A stretch of DNA of 64,000 nt from Longimicrobium sp. GTDB taxonomy: Bacteria; Gemmatimonadota; Gemmatimonadetes; Longimicrobiales; Longimicrobiaceae. Each line of letters begins with the position of its first letter. Positions within the stretch are counted from its first letter, which is position 1. The notes under the pieces were generated by a model. That model made no database searches. It saw only the letters and a program-made list of their open reading frames with translations, and was not told the DNA's origin. The translations under genes and the position numbers were made by a program. This document shows positions 58,397 through 64,000 of the stretch, in pieces. The stretch spans positions 1 to 64,000 of the forward strand of contig NZ_DATIND010000005.1 in the NCBI RefSeq assembly GCF_035474595.1, written 5' to 3'.

Positions 58397-59248
58397 CTAC
58401 CCGCGTCCGTGGCCGTTCCCCTTTCCCTGGTCTTTCGCGTGGCCGCGAGCGCGGCCGTTGCCGCGGCCCTGGATGGCGTTGATGACCTCCTGCACCTCGT
58501 TCGGCACGCGGACGTGCACCTCGACCTCGCCGGGCTGGGAGGAGCGCGGCGGCGGGCGCTGGGCCACGGGGGCGGGCTCGGCGGCGGGCGGCGCGGCGGC
58601 GGCCCGGCGGCGGGGGACGATCAGCTTCGTCGCGACCACGAAGCCGTGGTCGGAGCGGCCCTGCACGCGGATGGAGTCGCCCGCGGCGATGCGCCCGGGC
58701 TCGACCGGATCGCCGTCCGGCGTCACCGCCTGCGCGGCGAAGCCGACCACCACGCGCAGGTCGGGGAGCGCGGAGTCGTCCGGCCGCAGGATCAGCGCGT
58801 CGTGCTCGGGGGCGATGGAGAGCACCCGCCCATGCGCGTCCACCTCGGCGGGAATGCGCGCGTCGACGGCCATGCGCACGCCGTTCAGCGTCACCAGATC
58901 GGGCCCGGTGAGGCTGACCGTCTGCGGAAACGCGAGGTGCGTCGCGTCGTCCACGCGCAGCCGCCGCAGCTCCAGCGTGGTGCCGCCGGGAAGGCTGTTC
59001 AGCGCCAGCACGCCTACGGTGTCGGTGCCGCTCACCAGCCGCAGCGTCACCGGCCCGGCGGACAGGCCGCGCAGCACGAACGCGCCGCGCTTCACCTCCG
59101 CCTCGCGCTCCGCCTCCACCGCGAACACGGTCGCCGGCACGCGCGCCGAGTCCGCGAAGTCGCCGCGGATGGTCACGCCCCCCGCGTCGCCGCTCCCGCA
59201 CGCCGCGAGTGGAATGATGGAGATGAGAATCGGTCCGAAACGTCGCAT
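58397..59248 (-). CDS. Lipoprotein with DUF5666-like domains
   Basis: A 283-residue lipoprotein (MRRFGPILISIIPLAAC). Beta-rich segments such as VDAHGRVLSIAPEHDALILRPDD and GDSIRVQGRSDHGFVVATKLIV resemble the small DUF5666 barrel; the family call is tentative. A Pro/Ala linker leads to a short VHVRVPNEVQEVINAI segment, and the protein ends with a Gly/Asn/Arg/Lys/His-rich tail (GRGNGRARGHAKDQGKGNGH) that could bind nucleic acid or polyanions. Confidence 0.65.
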   Translation of the reverse strand: MRRFGPILISIIPLAACGSGDAGGVTIRGDFADSARVPATVFAVEAEREAEVKRGAFVLRGLSAGPVTLRLVSGTDTVGVLALNSLPGGTTLELRRLRVDDATHLAFPQTVSLTGPDLVTLNGVRMAVDARIPAEVDAHGRVLSIAPEHDALILRPDDSALPDLRVVVGFAAQAVTPDGDPVEPGRIAAGDSIRVQGRSDHGFVVATKLIVPRRRAAAAPPAAEPAPVAQRPPPRSSQPGEVEVHVRVPNEVQEVINAIQGRGNGRARGHAKDQGKGNGHGRG

Positions 59249-59358
59249 GCGCCGGGAAGGGGCAGCATCCGTGCCGGGATGATGTTGGGATGATGGAGAT
59301 CGGGAGATGCACCGAGGCACGGCGATGCCATCCCGGATGACTTCGGTGGCTGGGCCAA

Positions 59359-60029
59359 TCATCGAGCCACGCCGGCGGATGGGCCCAGGTGGTGCGAGAA
59401 CCACGCGGCGGCGAGCGCGGCGACGCTCTCCAGCGTGCCGGGTTCCTCGAACAGGTGCGAGGCGCCGGGGACGATCTGCATCTCCTTCGCGCAGCGCAGC
59501 GCCGCGAACGCCGCGCGGTTCATCCCGATCACCGGCACGTCGCCGCCGCCCACGACGAGGAGCGTGGGCGCGCGGACGAGCGGGAGCGCGTCGCCCGCCA
59601 GGTCCGGCCGCCCGCCGCGCGACACCACCGCGCCGACGCGCTCCGGCCGGTCCGCGGCCGCCACCAGCGCCGCCCCGCCGCCCGTGCTCGCGCCGAAGAG
59701 CCCGACGGGGAGCCCGCGTGTCGCGGGGTGATCGCCCAGCCAGTCCGTCGCGCCCGCCAGCCGGTCCGCGAGCAGGCGGATGTCGAAGCGCAGGTGGCGC
59801 GTGCGCTCGTCCACCGCCTCCTCGTCCGCCGTCAGCAGGTCCATCAGCAGCGTGCCCAGCCCGGCGCGGCGCAGCTCGGCGGCCACTTGGCGGTTGCGCG
59901 GGCTGTGGCGGCTGCTCCCGCTGCCGTGCGCGAACAGCACCACGCCGCGCGCGCCCTCCGGCACGGCGAGGCTCCCCTCCAGCGCCACCCCGCCCGCCGC
60001 GACGCGGACGAGGGTTTCCGCCGCATCCG

Positions 60030-60033
<4 letters not shown>
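59359..60033 (-). CDS. Alpha/beta hydrolase, dienelactone hydrolase-like
   Basis: A 224-residue hydrolase. GVVLFAHGSGSSRHSPRNR, the nucleophile elbow GLFGASTGGGAALVAA, the acid in LLVVGGGDVPV, and the His in VPGASHLFEEPG give a full catalytic triad. The family is often annotated as DeoR-like or phosphoribosyltransferase-linked hydrolase. Its ATG overlaps the stop of the phosphoribosyltransferase gene by 4 nt. This pairing recurs in bacteria and in fused forms, but the joint substrate is unknown. Confidence 0.85.
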
Positions 60034-60713
<680 letters not shown>

Positions 60714-60781
60714 CGCCCACCTCCCCGCCTGGAAGAGCGCGGGATCGCTGCAAGTTCGGCTCCCGCAAGGCACAACACGCA

Positions 60782-60812
60782 AACGGCCGGTCCCGCTCTG
60801 GAACCGGCCGTT
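60782..60812 (-). terminator. Terminator of the HEAT-repeat gene
   Basis: AACGGCCGGT / ACCGGCCGTT, a 10-bp perfect stem with an 11-nt loop, 19 nt beyond the stop at 60832. Confidence 0.65.
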
Positions 60813-60831
60813 GATTGGGAGTGTGCTCGTC

Positions 60832-61263
60832 CTACCGCCGAAGGCGGGGAATCGTCGCGCGGGAATCGGGAACGGCAGAGCCATGGGCGGGCAGAACGGC
60901 CAGCGCACGATGAGCGAACTTTCGCACACTCGGGTCCGCGTCGTCCAGCAACGGCGCGACGATCTCGAACGCCGCATCGAGATCGTCCGCACATTCCGGG
61001 TGCGTCGCCCAATCCCGGAGCGCACCGGCCGCGTTCGCCCTGACTAGTGGATGTTCCCGCCGTGCGGCGCGTGCGATCACCTCGAGCGACTCGTGTGCGG
61101 GGATCTGGCCAGCGACGTAAACCGCTGCAGCAGCCCGGTGCGGCTCTTCGTCGATCATCTCGGCGATCGTGGGAAGAGCCGCCGTTCCCAGAGCCACGGC
61201 GCGATCGTAATCCGGCTCGTCCGCCGCGAAGATCGAAAGGAGCGTTTCACGCATCGACGGCAT
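60832..61263 (-). CDS. HEAT-repeat protein
   Basis: A 143-residue helical-repeat protein: VALGTAALPTIAEMIDEEPHRAAAAVYVAGQIPAHESLEVIARA and HPLVRANAAGALRDWAT are HEAT/PBS-lyase-type units, then DADPSVRKFAHRALAVL. It starts 2 nt after the stop of the metzincin-like protease gene. It may bind the protease or its substrate; inference from spacing only. Confidence 0.75.
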   Translation of the reverse strand: MPSMRETLLSIFAADEPDYDRAVALGTAALPTIAEMIDEEPHRAAAAVYVAGQIPAHESLEVIARAARREHPLVRANAAGALRDWATHPECADDLDAAFEIVAPLLDDADPSVRKFAHRALAVLPAHGSAVPDSRATIPRLRR

Positions 61264-61265
61264 CT

Positions 61266-61811
61266 TCAAACCTCGCTTTCGCGCAGGAGAGGGCTGGAGC
61301 GCAATTCCGAGATCTCCGCCTCCACCAGGTCGGGAGGGTCCTTCGAGATCCATTCCGTCCCTGCCCCGATCATTAACCGCGTGCGGCCGGCGACGTGGCC
61401 CAGGCCGAGCACGTGTCCGAGCTCGTGGGCCATCGTCCAGCGCGTCGCTGTCTCGGCAACGACCGCGCCGGGCCGGCCCGGCGGATGCGCGGCGCACCCG
61501 TTGCTCTCGGGATAGGTAGCGAGCACGAAGTAAACCACGATCTCGCCTTCCGGTACACCGTCGCGCTCGCGGAAGAGCCGTTCCTGGTCCTCGGTGACCG
61601 CTCCGCGTACGCAGCGGCCGATCTCCACCATGAGCAGGCTGGGGCGGTCGAGGTGCTGCACCGACGCAAGCTCCACCCGGATGCCCGCAGTCGCGAACAC
61701 GCGCCGCGCCGCGCCGACCATCTCCTCGATCGTGTAGTGTAGCGGCTCGCTGAGAATTCGTACATGGAATCGAAGGGTCAGTTCCGGGGAGGGCACGCCG
61801 ATGGAAGCCAT
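61266..61811 (-). CDS. Metzincin-type zinc metalloprotease-like protein
   Basis: About 181 residues. H129-E-x2-H133-x5-H139 in AHELGHVLGLGHV is the extended HExxHxxGxxH zinc motif, followed by RTRLMIGAGTEW, a candidate Met-turn. The N-terminal part (IEEMVGAARRVFATAGIRVEL) matches small archaemetzincin-like or matrixin-like domains. No signal peptide, so it is probably cytoplasmic. The next ATG upstream is absent; a GTG at 61826 is an alternative start. Followed by the HEAT gene after 2 nt. Confidence 0.82.
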   Translation of the reverse strand: MASIGVPSPELTLRFHVRILSEPLHYTIEEMVGAARRVFATAGIRVELASVQHLDRPSLLMVEIGRCVRGAVTEDQERLFRERDGVPEGEIVVYFVLATYPESNGCAAHPPGRPGAVVAETATRWTMAHELGHVLGLGHVAGRTRLMIGAGTEWISKDPPDLVEAEISELRSSPLLRESEV

Positions 61812-61841
61812 GCGAGACCGGTGCACAAGTAAACGGAATCA

Positions 61842-61874
61842 GGAAGCGGGCGGCAAGGATGCCGCCCCGCTTCC
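61842..61874 (-). terminator. Terminator of plsC-like gene
   Basis: GGAAGCGGGCGGC pairs with GCCGCCCCGCTTCC (one bulged C) across AAGGAT, 33 nt beyond the stop at 61907. On the minus strand a moderately T-rich stretch follows. Confidence 0.7.
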
Positions 61875-61906
61875 ATTCCGTCAAGATCGTTGAATCTGGA
61901 GCCGTA

Positions 61907-62641
61907 CTAAGACGCCACCGGCGCGCCTTCGCCCACGACGGTGGCGATTCGGGAGCGCACGAGGTCCATCAGCGGCTCGGTGCCGGAAGCGGCGAGCTTC
62001 GTCACCTCGGCGGGCTCGATGGGGGGGAGGAAGTGGATGTGGATGGTGTTCGGGGTGATGCGCGCCGAGCCCTTGCGCATGATCTCGTAGCTCCCCGTGA
62101 TCGCGGTGGGGACGATGGCCACCCGCGCCTCCGCGGCCAGCACGAACGCGCCCTTCTTGAACGGCATCAGCCGTCCGGTGCGCGAGCGGGTGCCTTCGGG
62201 GAAGATGACCACGGCGCCGGGGCTGCGGCGGATCTTCTCGCCCGCGGCGCGCAGGCTCTCGATCGCCCGGTCGCGGTTGGAGCGGTCGATGGTGATGTGC
62301 CCCGCGGCCTCCATCGCCCGGCCGAAGAAGGGGATCTTCATCAGCTCCTTCTTGGCCACGAAGTGATACTGCGCCTCGATCACCGAGGCCAGCGCGAACA
62401 CGTCGAACCAGGAGATGTGGTTCGACGCCACCACCTGCGGGATCCCGGCGCGCACGTTCTCGGCGCCGTGGACAACGACCGGGCAGCCGCTGGCCCAGAT
62501 GATGGAGCGGGCCCAGCGCCGGGTGATCATGCTGTACCACTCGCCGGAGCGCACCCCGCGCACCGACTCGACCAGCACCGCCGTCCCCCACCAGAGCAGC
62601 GCCGACAGCCCCACCACCGTCGTCCAGATGATGCGGGTCAC
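61907..62641 (-). CDS. plsC: 1-acyl-sn-glycerol-3-phosphate acyltransferase
   Basis: Converts lysophosphatidate to phosphatidate at the inner membrane. 244 residues from a GTG with GGAGGAACG directly upstream. N-terminal membrane helix (IIWTTVVGLSALLWWGTAVL), acyltransferase motifs NHISWFD (His-Asp dyad), FGRAMEAAGHITIDR, FPEGTRSRTG and AIVPTAITGS. Its start overlaps the thiL stop by 4 nt. Confidence 0.92.
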   Translation of the reverse strand: MTRIIWTTVVGLSALLWWGTAVLVESVRGVRSGEWYSMITRRWARSIIWASGCPVVVHGAENVRAGIPQVVASNHISWFDVFALASVIEAQYHFVAKKELMKIPFFGRAMEAAGHITIDRSNRDRAIESLRAAGEKIRRSPGAVVIFPEGTRSRTGRLMPFKKGAFVLAAEARVAIVPTAITGSYEIMRKGSARITPNTIHIHFLPPIEPAEVTKLAASGTEPLMDLVRSRIATVVGEGAPVAS

Positions 62642-63657
62642 CGTTCCTCCCGGAAGTGCTGGTAGCCCTGCAGCCCCAGCGGCGTGCGGTTCCCCTCCGC
62701 GTCGGTCCACCACACGCCGTCGCCGCCGCCGGCGCGCCCCACGCAGGTGAGCCGGATGCCGAACTCGCGCTGGAACTCGTGCGCGAACGGCTCCAGCGCG
62801 CCCAGCGCCGCGGTGAAGCAGAGCTCGTAGTCCTCGCCCCCGGCCAGCGCGAGGCGCAGCGCGTCTTCGGCCGACGCGGCGTGGCGCAGCACGGCGGGGT
62901 GGATGGGGATGAGCTCCGGCGCCAGCAGCACCGCCACGCCGCTGGCCGCCGAGAGGTGCGCCGCGTCGCCCGCCAAGCCGTCGGAGAGGTCGATCATCGC
63001 CGTGGGAAAGCCGCGCTCGGCCAGCCAGCGCGCCTCGCGGAGGCGCGGCTCGGGCCCGGCGTAGCGCTTCCGCGCGGCGGCGTCGGGCTCGGCGCCCGCG
63101 AGCATCTGCTCCACGAACAACCCGGCGGCGCCCAGTTCGCCCGTCACCCACACCTCGTCGCCCATGGCCGCGCCGGAGCGGAGCACGGGGTGCGGCGCCT
63201 CGCCCACGGCGGTGACGTCGATCGCCAGGTGCGCGGGAGCACGGGTGACGTCGCCGCCCAGCAGCACGCCGCCCGCGCTCTCGGCGGCGCGGCGGGCGCC
63301 CTCCATCACCTGCACCGCGTGCATGCCCGCGTCCGCCTCGGGGAGCGCGAGGGAGACCAGGATGCCCACCGGGCGCGCCGCCACGGCCGCCAGGTCGCTG
63401 AGCGCGGCGGCGGTGGCGCGGCAGCCGATCTCCTTCAGCGAAAGCCAGTCGCGGCGGAAGTGCACCCCCTCGACCGACATGTCGCAGGAGAGCGCGATCC
63501 CGTCGCCCGCGACCACGGCGCAGTCGTCGCCCGCACCCACGCGCACGTCCGGCCGCGCGTGCGCGTGGCGCGGGAGGAAGCGGCGGATCAGGTCGAACTC
63601 CGCCCCGGGCGCCAGGTGCGGGCCGTCGGCGGGGTTCGGGGGCGTGCGGCTGCGCAT
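62638..63657 (-). CDS. thiL: Thiamine-monophosphate kinase
   Basis: Phosphorylates TMP to TPP. About 339 residues; EFDLIRRFLP opens the fold, then VRVGAGDDCAVV, LSCDMSVEGVHFRRDWLS, the metal-binding LLGGDVTRAP, and MIDLSDGLAGDAAHL. The N-terminal 12 residues are uncertain: the ATG at 63657 gives a typical length, while the frame continues upstream without homology. plsC follows with a 4-nt overlap. Confidence 0.93.
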   Translation of the reverse strand: MRSRTPPNPADGPHLAPGAEFDLIRRFLPRHAHARPDVRVGAGDDCAVVAGDGIALSCDMSVEGVHFRRDWLSLKEIGCRATAAALSDLAAVAARPVGILVSLALPEADAGMHAVQVMEGARRAAESAGGVLLGGDVTRAPAHLAIDVTAVGEAPHPVLRSGAAMGDEVWVTGELGAAGLFVEQMLAGAEPDAAARKRYAGPEPRLREARWLAERGFPTAMIDLSDGLAGDAAHLSAASGVAVLLAPELIPIHPAVLRHAASAEDALRLALAGGEDYELCFTAALGALEPFAHEFQREFGIRLTCVGRAGGGDGVWWTDAEGNRTPLGLQGYQHFREER

Positions 63658-63850
63658 GGGGCGTGGCGGCGCGGGTGCGGGAGATGGCGGCATTCGCGTG
63701 GAGGATACGGCGGAAGCCGGCCCGCGGCAACGCGCCGCGGCGGAAACGGATGGAGATGGAGGCGCGGATCGCGCGCTCCGCCATCCCCTCGGCCGGTCCA
63801 GCCATCTCCCGGAATGGAGATGGATGGATTCGCCGCCCGGCCTCGTGCCG

Positions 63851-64000
63851 TCACTCCGATGCGGCGGGCGCGGACGCGGGGGGCTGCGCCGCCTCGATGC
63901 CGGCCAGCTCACGGCGCTTGCGCTCCAGGTAGGCGCGCATCGGCGCGGCGCGCTCGTCCAGGTCGGGCATGCGGCCCACCATGCGCTCCAGCTGCGTCAT
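63851..64000 (-). CDS. C-terminal end of a truncated gene at the window edge
   Basis: The last 49 codons of a minus-strand gene, ending in an Ala/Pro-rich tail (EAAQPPASAPAASE). The visible part (ERMVGRMPDLDERAAPMRAYLERKRRELAGIE) is charged and helical. An ATG falls exactly at 64000, so the gene may begin there or continue beyond the window. The 193 nt between it and thiL hold nothing recognisable. Confidence 0.55.
   Translation of the reverse strand: MTQLERMVGRMPDLDERAAPMRAYLERKRRELAGIEAAQPPASAPAASE

Overview
This window is a high-GC bacterial chromosome segment, about 70 percent GC by eye and densely packed, mostly on the minus strand. There is no phage, insertion sequence, CRISPR array, rRNA or tRNA that I can recognise. 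The gene content suggests a Gemmatimonadota member of Longimicrobium type: TPR proteins, short peptides with a shared leader, DUF lipoproteins, GTG/TTG starts, and many intergenic hairpin repeats. It has diderm features (lipoproteins, a TonB-like anchor, type IV pilus retraction). The genus is an inference, not shown by a marker gene.

Layout. 0.5-6.6 kb: a lipoprotein, then a histidine operon (hisC, hisB, hisH, later hisF). It is interrupted by a phd/vapC toxin-antitoxin pair and a DapF-like gene that has lost both catalytic cysteines. 7-16 kb: purA, small membrane and zinc-ribbon proteins, an orphan RiPP-like peptide, pilT, a 2-hydroxyacid dehydrogenase, mgtC-like and a DUF4160/DUF2442 pair. 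16-20 kb: dapB, dapA, a zinc-ribbon protein, trpS. 20-32 kb, mostly plus strand: arginase family, a trans-sulfuration enzyme, yfbU, purD, mutM, a TPR protein, a half-length UvrC-like nuclease, a degenerate metallophosphoesterase and a DtxR-family regulator. 32-42 kb: a HEPN-RNase-like pair, yqeY, BON and TonB-like proteins, an LL-diaminopimelate aminotransferase, lspA, a FAH-family enzyme and a JAB-DinG helicase fusion.

42-50 kb holds the most unusual locus: a 4.2-kb cassette present twice in direct tandem. Each copy has a conserved promoter with a leader hairpin, a 52-54 residue peptide ending in a three-cysteine segment, a 630-residue protein with a degenerate STAND-like front half and TPR repeats, and a radical SAM/SPASM enzyme of 488-489 residues. 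It looks like a RiPP-type modification system. It resembles FxSxx-COOH systems in layout (peptide, TPR partner, rSAM) but not in peptide sequence.

50-64 kb: lipoproteins, an orphan antitoxin-like gene, a DinB protein coupled to a membrane Ser/Thr kinase, a nine-cysteine peptide sharing its leader with the one at 11.4 kb, a class C beta-lactamase fold hydrolase, a GT39-like glycosyltransferase, an alpha/beta hydrolase with a phosphoribosyltransferase, a HEAT/metzincin pair, plsC, thiL and a truncated gene at the edge.

Intergenic space is rich in repeats. Family A has two hairpins around a GGC(A/T)ACAACGGC core, in five copies whose stems covary. Family B is about 68 bp, in four copies. There are also CTCCCG/CGGGAG palindromes and short tandem arrays with 7-, 8- and 22-bp periods.
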